Source of the DNA: Vreelandella alkaliphila
Lineage (GTDB): Bacteria; Pseudomonadota; Gammaproteobacteria; Pseudomonadales; Halomonadaceae
Length of the DNA: 64,000 bases
Direction of reading: 5' to 3'
NCBI RefSeq assembly: GCF_016107625.1
Contig: NZ_JABASV010000002.1
Coordinates: 391,055 to 455,054 of the forward strand
The stretch's first letter is position 1; each line of letters begins with the position of its first letter. The notes beneath the pieces were generated by a model. It searched no databases and had not been told where the DNA came from. It was given only the letters and a program-made list of their open reading frames with translations. The position numbers were made by a program, and so were the translations under genes. Below, one piece after another: positions 36,460 to 45,163 of the stretch.

Positions 36460-37574
36460 TGAATAGCTCAGAAATTAAGCTGCTCAATTTGACCCTAATG
36501 GGGCTGCTGGCCTTCGCTGCCCAGCCTCTGGTGGTTAATGCTGCTGTCGCCGATGAAGCCAGCGCTGACGAAGTACGCGAGTATCTGGTGACCATGGTTC
36601 GTCCCAACCAGCTCTACGTGATCGATCCGGAGGCCCAGGAGGTGGTGCGTACCTGTGACGTAGAAGGCGCCTTTGGCTCCGGCACCCTGCAGCTATCGCC
36701 GGATGAGCGGATCGCCTATGTGCTGCACAACCGCTGGGAAGACGTAGTGGGCATCGACCTCACTAGTTGTGAGGAAGTCTTTCGCGCCAGCGGCTCAGGC
36801 AATTCAATACGCGCTAAATCCATCGCTTCCCTTGCCGTGAGCCCCGACGGCAGCCGTCTCTATAGCATTTGGGATCGGGCGCGGCTAGGCCTCGACCACT
36901 ACGAAGTATTGGAGCCACAGCTAGCGGTCTATGACACCGCAGCAGGTCTAGCTGCCGAGCCCCTGGCTACCTTCCCAGCACCGCGCCAGGTGACGACCAT
37001 GGGGGCCGCCGAGGACGGTAATCTCTATCTGGCTGGTGCTGATATCTATCGGGTCGACCCGGAAAACGGCGAGACCGAGATCGCCATTGCCAACCGAAAT
37101 TGGGATCGCCCCAGCTTTAGCCCGCCAGACTCCTTAGCCATGTGGTCGATGGGCGAGGTAGCCAACGAGTTCCTGCGTCCCTACACGGTAGCTGAGCATC
37201 CCGGCGAGAAGAACGAAGCTTGGCACTGGGGCATCAGCCGCGTCGACCTAGCCACCGGCGAGACCGAGAACAAGGAGATAGCCCCTTTTGAGTTCATCAT
37301 CTTTTCCATGGTTTCTGATCCCCGGGAGCGGGACGTCTTTTATGGCGTCTACACTCAGCTCAGCAAGCTGGATGCCCGCACCCAAGAGATAGTGAAGGTG
37401 ATCGATCTTGATCATACTTACTACAGTGTTAATACTTCCTATGACGGCTCGCGGATCTACCTGGGCGGCGCTTCCAGTGATATCGCCATCTATGATGATG
37501 ACTTCAATGATCTGGGGCGCATTCGCTTGCCCGGTGATATGAGCACCGCAACGCTGAAGGTGGCACGCTTCTAG
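36459..37574 (+). CDS. qhpB: Quinohemoprotein amine dehydrogenase, beta subunit
   Basis: This is a periplasmic beta-propeller subunit of 371 residues with an N-terminal signal peptide (hydrophobic stretch LLNLTLMGLLAFAAQPLVV). Repeated YVTN-like blades are visible (QLSPDERIAYVLHNRW, LAVSPDGSRLYSIWD, NTSYDGSRIYLGG). It helps hold the gamma subunit and the substrate cavity. The ATG at 36459 overlaps the qhpC stop (TGATG), and an in-frame GTG one codon earlier is possible. A terminator-like hairpin follows before qhpF. Confidence 0.94.
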   Translation: MNSSEIKLLNLTLMGLLAFAAQPLVVNAAVADEASADEVREYLVTMVRPNQLYVIDPEAQEVVRTCDVEGAFGSGTLQLSPDERIAYVLHNRWEDVVGIDLTSCEEVFRASGSGNSIRAKSIASLAVSPDGSRLYSIWDRARLGLDHYEVLEPQLAVYDTAAGLAAEPLATFPAPRQVTTMGAAEDGNLYLAGADIYRVDPENGETEIAIANRNWDRPSFSPPDSLAMWSMGEVANEFLRPYTVAEHPGEKNEAWHWGISRVDLATGETENKEIAPFEFIIFSMVSDPRERDVFYGVYTQLSKLDARTQEIVKVIDLDHTYYSVNTSYDGSRIYLGGASSDIAIYDDDFNDLGRIRLPGDMSTATLKVARF

Positions 37575-37595
37575 ATTGCCGCTGCATGATCCTTC

Positions 37596-37629
37596 TGGCC
37601 GGCGCTTGTGAAAGCGGTCGGCCATTTTT
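37596..37629 (+). terminator. Terminator or attenuator between qhpB and qhpF
   Basis: The stem TGGCCG/CGGCCA (37596-37601 with 37619-37624), with inner pairing GCGCTT/AAGCG, is followed by TTTTT. It lies between the structural genes and the export/protease genes, so it may reduce expression of qhpFE. Confidence 0.75.
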
Positions 37630-37656
37630 GCTGGGGGCAGCCCTTATGGTTGATGA

Positions 37657-39372
37657 ATGAAGAGAGCGTCGATGCGCGAGCCTGACTTCACCCGTGACAC
37701 AGGGGCGCTGCCCTGGGGCTGGCTCTACCGCCCCCTCAAGGCGCGGCGCATAGCGCTGGCCCGGCTGCTGACGCTGAGCCTAGTGGCGACCCTGCTGGCG
37801 CTGTTACCTCCGTTGCTCACCCAGCGTTTGATCGATCACGGCCTTATGCAGGGGGACTTCAGCACCGTCGCTGCCTACGTCGCCGCCTTGGTGGTGTTGG
37901 GGCTCTCTACCCTGGCCCTACAGGGGCTAACCCGGCTGCAGCATGTGGCGCTCTCTGCCCGACTATTGCTCTCGCTGCGCCGCTCCTTGCTTCGCCATCT
38001 GCTGCGCCTGGCACCGGCCCGTTGGCAGGCGCGAGGGCGAGGCGATCTGATGAGCCGTCTAGATGGCGACCTGTCTATCCTCCAGGGCTTCGCCCTGGAC
38101 GGCTTGCTTAGCGGACTCTCCAATCTGTTAGGGCTGGTGGGGGCGCTGGCTATGATTGGCCTATTCAGTCCCATGCTAATGGCCCTGGTGGCCGTGCTAG
38201 TACCCATCCAATGGCTGTGGCTGCGCGCTTGGCGCCCGGCGCTGACTCTCCGTCAGCAGGCACTCCGTGAACAGAGCGGCGAACTCTCTGGCTTCTGGCA
38301 GGATACCCTGGCCCATGGCCCCTGGTTTCAAGGTCAGGCGCTGGAGTCGTCGCGACTCAATCGTCTCCAGGGACTTGGCCACGAGCAGTTGCGACGCCTG
38401 TTGGCGGTGCGTCGGGTGGGCTTTCTCAGCGACGTGGGGCCCCAACTGATCCTCTCTCTGGCCCGGGCCGGGGTGCTGCTGTTGGGCGGCTATCTGGTGA
38501 TTCAGGGGCAGTTGCAACTCGGTGAGCTGGTAGCCCTGTTGGCGTACCTCGGTATGGTGATGGCCCCCATCGGTGGCCTGCTGGGTCTCTATGGGGGGTG
38601 GCAGCGGGCCCGGGTCAGCGCTTGCCGCTTGGCCGAGCTCTTCAATGAGCCCGCCATGCGTGATCCCTACCAGGGCGGCCGTCCTGTCGGGCCTGGTGGG
38701 CTTTGCTTGGAGGGTGTGCGTTTCCGCCATCCCGGCCAATCCGGTTGGCTTCTGGATGATATTGATCTCGCGCTTCCGCCGAGCAGCAAGGTGCTGATTG
38801 CCGGTCCCTCCGGGGCAGGCAAGAGCAGCCTAATCCGTCTGTTGCTAGGGCTGGAGACGCTCGAGTCGGGTGAAATCCGTGTCGATGGCGTGCCGCTTGA
38901 TGCGCTCTCCCGCCATCATTGGCTCAAGCAGGTTGCTTGGGTGGAACAGCACCCCAGCCTGCTACGCGGCAGCTTGGCCGAGACCCTGCGCGCCCTGGCA
39001 CCTGAGGCAAGCGATGCCGAGTTGATTGACGCGCTTTCCCGCGTTGGGCTCGCCGACTGGCTGACCGCCCTGCCGGAAGGGTTAGAGAGCGAGTTGGGTG
39101 ACTTGGGTGGCAAGGTCTCTGGCGGCCAGCGTTCACGCTTGGCCCTGGCTCGGGCACTGCTAAAAAAGCCTCGCTTGGTGCTGCTGGACGAGCCAACTGC
39201 GGCGCTGGATCCAGCGGCTGCCCGAACTTTCGATGCCTTGCTTGATGAGGTGCTGGGAGATAGCACTCGGCTGATTATCAGCCACCAAAGCGACCACTTT
39301 GGCAATCTGGATGCCTACTATCGGCTCCAGCAAGGGCAACTGGTTGCAGTGGAGGCGTCGTCATGTCTCTAA
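37657..39372 (+). CDS. qhpF: ABC transporter QhpF (exporter for the gamma subunit)
   Basis: This 571-residue half-transporter has a six-helix membrane domain (about 1-320) followed by an ATPase domain. Walker A is AGPSGAGKSSLIRLL (about 386-400), the signature is KVSGGQRSRLALARALL (about 486-502) and Walker B is RLVLLDEPTAALD. In the amine dehydrogenase system QhpF exports the cross-linked gamma subunit. It overlaps qhpE by 10 nt. A second ATG five codons in is a possible start. Confidence 0.92.
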   Translation: MKRASMREPDFTRDTGALPWGWLYRPLKARRIALARLLTLSLVATLLALLPPLLTQRLIDHGLMQGDFSTVAAYVAALVVLGLSTLALQGLTRLQHVALSARLLLSLRRSLLRHLLRLAPARWQARGRGDLMSRLDGDLSILQGFALDGLLSGLSNLLGLVGALAMIGLFSPMLMALVAVLVPIQWLWLRAWRPALTLRQQALREQSGELSGFWQDTLAHGPWFQGQALESSRLNRLQGLGHEQLRRLLAVRRVGFLSDVGPQLILSLARAGVLLLGGYLVIQGQLQLGELVALLAYLGMVMAPIGGLLGLYGGWQRARVSACRLAELFNEPAMRDPYQGGRPVGPGGLCLEGVRFRHPGQSGWLLDDIDLALPPSSKVLIAGPSGAGKSSLIRLLLGLETLESGEIRVDGVPLDALSRHHWLKQVAWVEQHPSLLRGSLAETLRALAPEASDAELIDALSRVGLADWLTALPEGLESELGDLGGKVSGGQRSRLALARALLKKPRLVLLDEPTAALDPAAARTFDALLDEVLGDSTRLIISHQSDHFGNLDAYYRLQQGQLVAVEASSCL

Positions 39373-40058
39373 TTCCGGCCAGCAGCCCGACTCTGGGGGT
39401 TATCGATAGTGGTGTGCCTCCTGGTTTGCCTCTGACGCGCTTCCACTCGCTCAGTGGTGCTGACCCCGAAGATCACCTTGGTCATGGCCGGGCGATCCTC
39501 GCCACCCTGGGCCACTATTTGCCGCTCACGCGGCTTGAAATCGCCTACTACAAGCTATTTGAGGAGCGTCTCACCGCCAATGCTGCTGCCCTGACTGCGG
39601 CCTTCGAGTGGCAAGCAGAGGTGCCACCGGTTTGGCTGCTGTGTAGTTTGGGGTTGCCCCGAGCCGACACGCGACTGCAGGAGGCGGTGGAGAGGCTACA
39701 GGCCGCAGGCACCCGCATCGTTGCTGCCAGCCCGCGCTTCGGGGCGCCGGTCTACCCAGCCGCTTGGCCCAGGGTGATAGCAGTGAGTGGCGCCGCGGGA
39801 CTGATGCCGGGCTCGCCACGGCGTGATTGGAATGGCCACTGGTACGCCTGCGTCTGGGCGGGCCGAGATCTCCCCGAGGAAGGCCGAGTTTGGCAGCCCT
39901 GGCAGGTGGGGCCACCACCGGTGGAAACTCCTCCTGCACTGGGCGGAGCCAGCTTCGCTGCGGCCCATGCGCTGGGCTATTGGCTGGCGGAGTCAATCGG
40001 TGAAAGGGGGGCACCGCCAAGAGAGTGGGGCTCGGGCAGCGCTGGCCAGTCAGGGTGA
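39363..40058 (+). CDS. qhpE: Subtilisin-like serine protease QhpE
   Basis: This 231-residue compact subtilase removes the leader of the gamma-subunit precursor. The triad is visible: Asp15 in LGVIDSG, His41 in HLGHGRA and Ser197 in LGGASFAAA. There is no signal peptide, which fits cytoplasmic leader cleavage. The 3' end overlaps the convergent qhpG gene by 82 bp. Confidence 0.92.
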   Translation: MSLIPASSPTLGVIDSGVPPGLPLTRFHSLSGADPEDHLGHGRAILATLGHYLPLTRLEIAYYKLFEERLTANAAALTAAFEWQAEVPPVWLLCSLGLPRADTRLQEAVERLQAAGTRIVAASPRFGAPVYPAAWPRVIAVSGAAGLMPGSPRRDWNGHWYACVWAGRDLPEEGRVWQPWQVGPPPVETPPALGGASFAAAHALGYWLAESIGERGAPPREWGSGSAGQSG

Positions 40059-41350
40059 TCGGCCCACCAGCGGATGATCGCCATGGCCGCGGGGCCAGCG
40101 GCGGCCAATAGTGCCCGAGCCGCTGCGTGGTCGCCATCCTGCATAGCCTTGACCAGAGGCGCTAGGGAGATTCCCGCCACTGCCTGAATTCCCATTGGCT
40201 GGTCCTGGGTAAACACCAGCTCCCGCTCGGCCAAGTGGTTACCAATGATAGCCAGGCCGCGTCTCACTCGTACTTGAGCCCAGGGCTCTGGTAGATGTAG
40301 CGGTTGATGATCGGGCCAGTGACAGCGCTCCGTCCAGTAGGGTGCCGGATCGGCGTCTATCGACTCTTGATAGGCAGCCTGACGGTAGAAGTCACGGCCA
40401 GCCCGGGCGAAACGCCAGTACTGGGCATCCTGGCGGCGTTGGTGGAAGCGCTCTAGGGGCGCCGCGATGCTGGTTTCCTCAAAGAGACTATTGAGAACTG
40501 GTGCTAGGCCGTGGGCTGAGGAGAGCGCATTGAAAATGCCCTGTCCGGAGAGGGGATCGATGGCCATAGCGGCATCCCCGAGGCGCCAGAGGCGCCCCTC
40601 TCTCACTTGGGTGCGCCCCAGTAGGCTAGGGCGCTGGTAGTGATGGCAAATCTTGGCTTGGCCCCAGAGCTGTGCCAGGTCGGGCTGGGCGGCTAGCCAG
40701 ATGTTGGGGTCATGCCGTGCCCGGCGTAGCGTTGCTTCCGGTAGGGCCAACTGCAGATACTGCTGGCCTTTAAGCCGTGACCACCAGGCCCAGCCTCCGC
40801 CGGGCAACGACAGGGCAGCGCTGGCAGGGTCTGAGTCGGCGGCCTCGCCGCGTAGGATCCAAGCAGGGGTTGACCAGGGAGCTGCGTCGCGGAACTGGCG
40901 CCGCGCCGCCGCCCGGCCCCGGGCCTCCACGCCCCAGGGAGCGGTCAGTATGCGACCATCTGCCAGGCCCAGACGAACTTCACTTTTCTGGCTCTCCAGG
41001 AACGTGATCCTCGCTTTGATCATGGGGATACCAGCCTCGTGAAGATCTTCCAGCAGGGCAGCATCGAAGGATGGACGCGGCAGCAGCCATTCGGCGTTGG
41101 GTGCCCGAGCCTTACCACCCCAGATAACTCGTCGCGGCAAAGGACCCACCGCGCAAGCGGCAGCCCGGTGCAGCCCCAGGCTTTGTAAGGCCTGGAGGCT
41201 GCGCCGGGCAATGCCCTCAATGGCCTGGTAATCGCGGACACGCCCCACCAGGGTGACTCGTCGACCAGCGCGATGCAGCAGCATGGCCAGAGCGGCACCA
41301 GCGGGGCCGCTTCCGGCGATCAATATCTCGCTATCCATGTCTTGGCGCAT
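39977..41350 (-). CDS. qhpG: FAD-dependent monooxygenase QhpG (CTQ biogenesis)
   Basis: This 457-residue flavoprotein has the N-terminal ILIAGSGPAGAALAMLLHRA Rossmann motif (about 9-28) and the second FAD motif RLGDAAMAIDPLSGQGIF (about 266). QhpG is described as the enzyme that adds oxygen to the Trp of the gamma subunit on the way to CTQ. Unlike the other qhp genes it is on the opposite strand, following the aldehyde dehydrogenase gene by 46 bp and overlapping qhpE tail to tail. It probably shares the sigma-54 promoter at 42956-42972. Confidence 0.9.
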   Translation of the reverse strand: MRQDMDSEILIAGSGPAGAALAMLLHRAGRRVTLVGRVRDYQAIEGIARRSLQALQSLGLHRAAACAVGPLPRRVIWGGKARAPNAEWLLPRPSFDAALLEDLHEAGIPMIKARITFLESQKSEVRLGLADGRILTAPWGVEARGRAAARRQFRDAAPWSTPAWILRGEAADSDPASAALSLPGGGWAWWSRLKGQQYLQLALPEATLRRARHDPNIWLAAQPDLAQLWGQAKICHHYQRPSLLGRTQVREGRLWRLGDAAMAIDPLSGQGIFNALSSAHGLAPVLNSLFEETSIAAPLERFHQRRQDAQYWRFARAGRDFYRQAAYQESIDADPAPYWTERCHWPDHQPLHLPEPWAQVRVRRGLAIIGNHLAERELVFTQDQPMGIQAVAGISLAPLVKAMQDGDHAAARALLAAAGPAAMAIIRWWADHPDWPALPEPHSLGGAPLSPIDSASQ

Positions 41351-41396
41351 TAGATGAATCCCCTTGGGGCTGGTACGGTGCCAGGACTTGGTTATA

Positions 41397-42881
41397 TCAA
41401 ACGATCATCACAACCGATTTCTGCTCTGTGTAATGCTCGATCAGTGAATCGCCGAGCTCGCGGCCAATGCCTGACTGTTTGAAGCCGCCGAAGGGCATGC
41501 AGGCATCCAACAGGTTGTGGCCGTTGACCCAAATACTACCGGCCTCTATTTCTGGTACCAGGCGATTGACCGCGGCAAGATCGTTGGACCAGATGCTGGC
41601 GGCCAGTCCATAAGGAGAGTCGTTGGCCAGTAACACCAGTTCGTTAAGATCGCGGAAGGTCTGGACCACGACCACCGGACCGAAGATCTCCTCTTGCACA
41701 CAGCGGCTTTCCTGGGCCAAGCCGGTGATCACCGTCGGCTCGACGAAGTAGCCGATTTCACTGCCTTTACCACCGCCGGTGACGATGGTGCCGCCGTCGC
41801 TGCGCGCTTGTTCGATATACGCCAGCACCCGGTGCTGCTGTTTAGAGGAGACCAGCGGGCCGAGGGTGCTGGTGGGTTCCCAGCCCGGCGCTAGCGTCAG
41901 CTTCTGGGCCTGTTCGGCGAGTTTGGTGACGAAGGTATCGTGGATCGACTCATGTACATAGATCCTCGACCCAGCGGTACACACCTGCCCCTGGTTAAAG
42001 AAGATTGCCTGAGCCGCGCCGGTAGCGGCTGCCTCGATATCCGCATCGGCCAGCACCATCACCGGCGATTTGCCGCCCAGTTCCAGGGTGGTACGGGTCA
42101 GGTTCTCCATGGCGGAATGCCCGATTTGCTTACCCACGGGGGTCGATCCGGTGAAGGCTATCTTGTTGATTCCTGGGTGGCTGGCCAGCGCTGCTCCAGC
42201 GGTGTGCCCCAGACCGGTGACGACGTTGAGAGTGCCAGCCGGGAAGCCTACTTGCTCGGCCAGTTCTGCCAATAATATGGCGGTTAGCGGGGTGTCCTCG
42301 GCGGGCTTGAGTACGATACTGCAGCCAGCAGCTAGGGCCGGAGCGACCTTCCAAGTTGCCATCAGCAGTGGGAAATTCCAGGGGATGATGGCACCCACCA
42401 CGCCTATGGGCTCGCGGCGGGTGTAGGCGATAATGTGCTTGTCTTCGGGCACGAAAGGCATCGAGGGTGTCATGCTACGCCCCTCGATTTTGGTGGCCCA
42501 GCCCGCAGTATAACGGATAAAGTCGATGGCGAGAGCTACGTCCATATGCCGCGAAAAGGTCACTGGCTTGCCGTTGTCTAGTGTCTCGAGTAGGGCAAAG
42601 TCATCGGCGCGGGCCTCCAGAGCATCGGCAAGATCCAGCAGCAGCTTTTCACGCTGGGCTGGCCGCGACTTGCGCCAGTCACGGAAGGCCTCTCGGGCAG
42701 CACCGACTGCAGCATCAATATCGGCGGCATCACCCGCCGGAACCTGACTGATCACTTCCGCGGTGGCGGGATTATAGACATCCAGCATCTGGCCGCTGGC
42801 GGCGGTGCGCCACTGGCCGCCAATAAAAAGAGCGTGGCTCTTGTCCAGCCAAGCTTGAATGGCAGTTGAGGGCTGCGTCAT
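41397..42881 (-). CDS. Aldehyde dehydrogenase, probable phenylacetaldehyde dehydrogenase
   Basis: This 494-residue NAD(P)-dependent aldehyde dehydrogenase carries TLELGGKSPVMV (catalytic Glu, about 267) and FFNQGQVCTAGSRIYVHES (catalytic Cys, about 301). The overall sequence resembles the FeaB/StyD phenylacetaldehyde dehydrogenase group. It would oxidise the aldehyde released by the amine dehydrogenase to a carboxylic acid, phenylacetate in the case of phenethylamine. The paa genes on both sides support this. The exact substrate is inferred. Confidence 0.9.
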   Translation of the reverse strand: MTQPSTAIQAWLDKSHALFIGGQWRTAASGQMLDVYNPATAEVISQVPAGDAADIDAAVGAAREAFRDWRKSRPAQREKLLLDLADALEARADDFALLETLDNGKPVTFSRHMDVALAIDFIRYTAGWATKIEGRSMTPSMPFVPEDKHIIAYTRREPIGVVGAIIPWNFPLLMATWKVAPALAAGCSIVLKPAEDTPLTAILLAELAEQVGFPAGTLNVVTGLGHTAGAALASHPGINKIAFTGSTPVGKQIGHSAMENLTRTTLELGGKSPVMVLADADIEAAATGAAQAIFFNQGQVCTAGSRIYVHESIHDTFVTKLAEQAQKLTLAPGWEPTSTLGPLVSSKQQHRVLAYIEQARSDGGTIVTGGGKGSEIGYFVEPTVITGLAQESRCVQEEIFGPVVVVQTFRDLNELVLLANDSPYGLAASIWSNDLAAVNRLVPEIEAGSIWVNGHNLLDACMPFGGFKQSGIGRELGDSLIEHYTEQKSVVMIV

Positions 42882-42955
42882 GGTTGTGCTCCTGTCAGGC
42901 TGATTTATGATTGTTTTGAGTGCGTGCTAAGCATTGCACGCCTCCAATACTCCCT

Positions 42956-42972
42956 AGCAAGCCCCGTGCCAG
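42956..42972 (-). promoter_or_regulatory. Consensus sigma-54 (-24/-12) promoter for the aldehyde dehydrogenase-qhpG unit
   Basis: Reading leftward, CTGGCACGGGGCTTGCT matches the sigma-54 consensus TGGCACG-N4-TTGCW at every fixed position. It lies 75 bp upstream of the aldehyde dehydrogenase start and next to the divergent sigma-54 activator gene. A small dyad GCGTGC-N8-GCACGC (42922-42941) follows downstream. Dyads TGTC-N9-GACA (43065-43081) and GTCG-N7-CGAC (43047-43061) lie upstream, where an activator would bind. Confidence 0.85.
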
Positions 42973-43108
42973 CTCAGGGAAATAATATAATCACAACAAT
43001 ATCAGTGAGTTGAAGGTTGGTTATGACGATATTCTTCCGCCGTTTTGTCGCCGGATACGACGGCTGTCGCATTCTGGGACAGCTCGCTAACCTCGCTGGG
43101 AGAAGCCC

Positions 43109-45058
43109 ATGATCTCCAAAACAGTCCTGAGAACCCCCGACGTGATTCTCCAGGCCCGTGAACATCTGCTCCGTGGCCAGCAACTACCGATGGGCATGCT
43201 CGATGCCAGTATCGACCGTTCTTGGCAGCGCTGCATTGAGCATGGACTGCAGCTTGGTAGCCTACCCGAGTTGCCGCGGCTCGACAGTGGCGAACTCCGC
43301 GCTCAGCGCGAGATGCATCGTCGCCTTATTGAACTGGCTGACCCGCTGATCAGGCGAGTGACTGAGGACCTGCGTGGCTGCCAATTGCTGCTGGCCACCC
43401 CGGATGCCACCGTGCTCAAGAGCTACGGCCAGCGATTCGTGCTTAATGATCGCTTTCACATCGGGGCTGGCATCAACCTGGATGAACGCTGGTTCGGGAC
43501 CAATGCACCTGCCCTAGCGCTCATCGAGCGGGCACCGGTGCTGGTCAAGTCCTGCGAGCATCTGCTGTTCCCCGACAACCCTGTTTCCTGTGTAGCCGCC
43601 CCGTTGTTTGATCTCAACGGCGACTGTTTAGGATTGATCGACCTTACCTTCGAGGCCAATCACCCTCGACCAGAAATTTTCCTGCGCCGAGTGCAGCAGC
43701 TCACGGGGGCGTTGGAGCAACGGCTGTTTTTCCACCACTACCAGCAGCGTTGGGTGCTCCAGGTGCACGCATCGCTGGCTGAGTTGGACGGCGTGAGTTG
43801 TGGTCTAGTGGCAATGAACGACTCGGGGCTGATCTTGGCGGTTGATTCTCAGGCCGCCCAATGGCTGGGCGAGGCCTCTGTCTCACTAATTGGTCGCCAT
43901 ATTGAAGAATTATTGGGCAATTCCTGGAAGGAAATCTGTCGTCAATGCGAACGGTGTTCGGTCTTGCTGGGGCTGCCGCTTACCGGCGCCCAACTGGTGG
44001 GGCGGCTCAATCCCCCGGATCAGTGGCAGCCGGCAATTTTTAGCGGAGAAGCCACGGTGATGCCGGCGTCACCCGAACCATTCCTCTCTCGTGGGCTTGA
44101 GGCGCTGGTGGAGGACTGGCCCATGGCGCTGGCCCGGGAGGCTCGCCGAGCTAGCCGGGCACTGGAAGCGGGTTTGCCTGTACTGCTGCAGGGCAAAACT
44201 GGCACCGGAAAAGAGCAGTTGGCTCGAGCACTGCATAGCAGTCTCGGTGAGCAGCGGCCCTTCGTGGCACTTAACTGCGCAGCGCTGCCCGAAAGCCTTA
44301 TCGAGGCGGAGCTATTCGGCTATGTGGAAGGCGCCTTTACCGGCGCCCGTAAGGGCGGATACAGCGGGCGTCTGGTACAAGCTAATGGTGGCACTTTGAT
44401 GCTCGACGAGATCGGTGACATGCCGCTGGCGCTGCAGGCCCGTCTGCTGCGGGTGTTGCAGGAGAGAGTGGTGACGCCTCTGGGCGATCACCGCGAGGTA
44501 CCCATCGACTGCCGAGTAATAGCCGCTAGCCATCGCGATTTGGAAAGTCTGGTGACAACCGGTGACTTCCGCGAAGATCTTTTTTATCGTCTGGCTGGGG
44601 TGGTAGTAGAGCTTCCCACGCTGAACGAGCAGGCTGATCTCGCGGGACAGATTCGTCAACACTGGGCCGCGCTATGTCGCCAACATGGCCGCTCTCTGGC
44701 GCTGGATGAATCCTTATTAGAGTGTTTGACTGCCTACCTTTGGCCCGGCAACTGGCGGGAACTAATACACTGTTTAGAAGCGGCTCTGGTGGGAGCTGAG
44801 CCAGAGTGCCAACGGCTAACCATAGAAAGGCTTTCGCCGCGTTGGCAGCGTAAGCTTGCTCAGCCCATAGAAAGTGGCGTTCGTAATACGGTCACATCGG
44901 AGGACCCTGGCAACGGTTGCCAAGAACTGCGAGAAATGGAGCGAACCCATATGGTACGTACGCTCGAAGCCCATGGGGGAAACATGACTGCCGCGGCCCG
45001 GACGCTAGGTATCAGCCGCTCGACGCTTTATCGACGGCTGGGGGAAGCGTCACCTTGA
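43109..45058 (+). CDS. Sigma-54-dependent activator (AcoR-type, GAF-AAA+-Fis)
   Basis: This is a 649-residue enhancer-binding protein. The N-terminal sensory part (about 1-320) includes a GAF-like domain, as in AcoR relatives. The AAA+ core has Walker A LLQGKTGTGKEQLARAL (about 357-373), the sigma-54 contact loop GAFTGA (about 408) and TLMLDEIGDMPLALQ. The C-terminal Fis-type helix-turn-helix contains GNMTAAARTLGISRSTLYRR. It is divergent from the aldehyde dehydrogenase gene with its sigma-54 promoter, so it probably activates the qhp cluster in response to an amine or aldehyde. Confidence 0.94.
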   Translation: MISKTVLRTPDVILQAREHLLRGQQLPMGMLDASIDRSWQRCIEHGLQLGSLPELPRLDSGELRAQREMHRRLIELADPLIRRVTEDLRGCQLLLATPDATVLKSYGQRFVLNDRFHIGAGINLDERWFGTNAPALALIERAPVLVKSCEHLLFPDNPVSCVAAPLFDLNGDCLGLIDLTFEANHPRPEIFLRRVQQLTGALEQRLFFHHYQQRWVLQVHASLAELDGVSCGLVAMNDSGLILAVDSQAAQWLGEASVSLIGRHIEELLGNSWKEICRQCERCSVLLGLPLTGAQLVGRLNPPDQWQPAIFSGEATVMPASPEPFLSRGLEALVEDWPMALAREARRASRALEAGLPVLLQGKTGTGKEQLARALHSSLGEQRPFVALNCAALPESLIEAELFGYVEGAFTGARKGGYSGRLVQANGGTLMLDEIGDMPLALQARLLRVLQERVVTPLGDHREVPIDCRVIAASHRDLESLVTTGDFREDLFYRLAGVVVELPTLNEQADLAGQIRQHWAALCRQHGRSLALDESLLECLTAYLWPGNWRELIHCLEAALVGAEPECQRLTIERLSPRWQRKLAQPIESGVRNTVTSEDPGNGCQELREMERTHMVRTLEAHGGNMTAAARTLGISRSTLYRRLGEASP

Positions 45059-45073
45059 GCCGGTGAAGTGCAA

Positions 45074-45101
45074 CCAAGCTGGACGGTCTCTTCCAGCTTG
45101 G
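45074..45101. terminator. Hairpin between the sigma-54 activator and paaX
   Basis: The perfect stem CCAAGCTGGA/TCCAGCTTGG (45074-45083 with 45092-45101) has an 8-nt loop and lies 16 bp after the activator stop, between two converging genes. No strong T-run follows, so it may be a weak or factor-assisted terminator. Confidence 0.6.
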
Positions 45102-45163
45102 CCTTATAGGCTGTCTAGCTCAACGGAGGGTAGGTGCCCCCCGCCATAAGACACGTAAGGCGT

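Noticed and set aside
32668..45163. Search for insertion sequences or integrase remnants bounding the amine dehydrogenase cluster
   Set aside because: No transposase, integrase, target-site duplication or terminal inverted repeats could be seen at either border; insertion is argued only from gene order.
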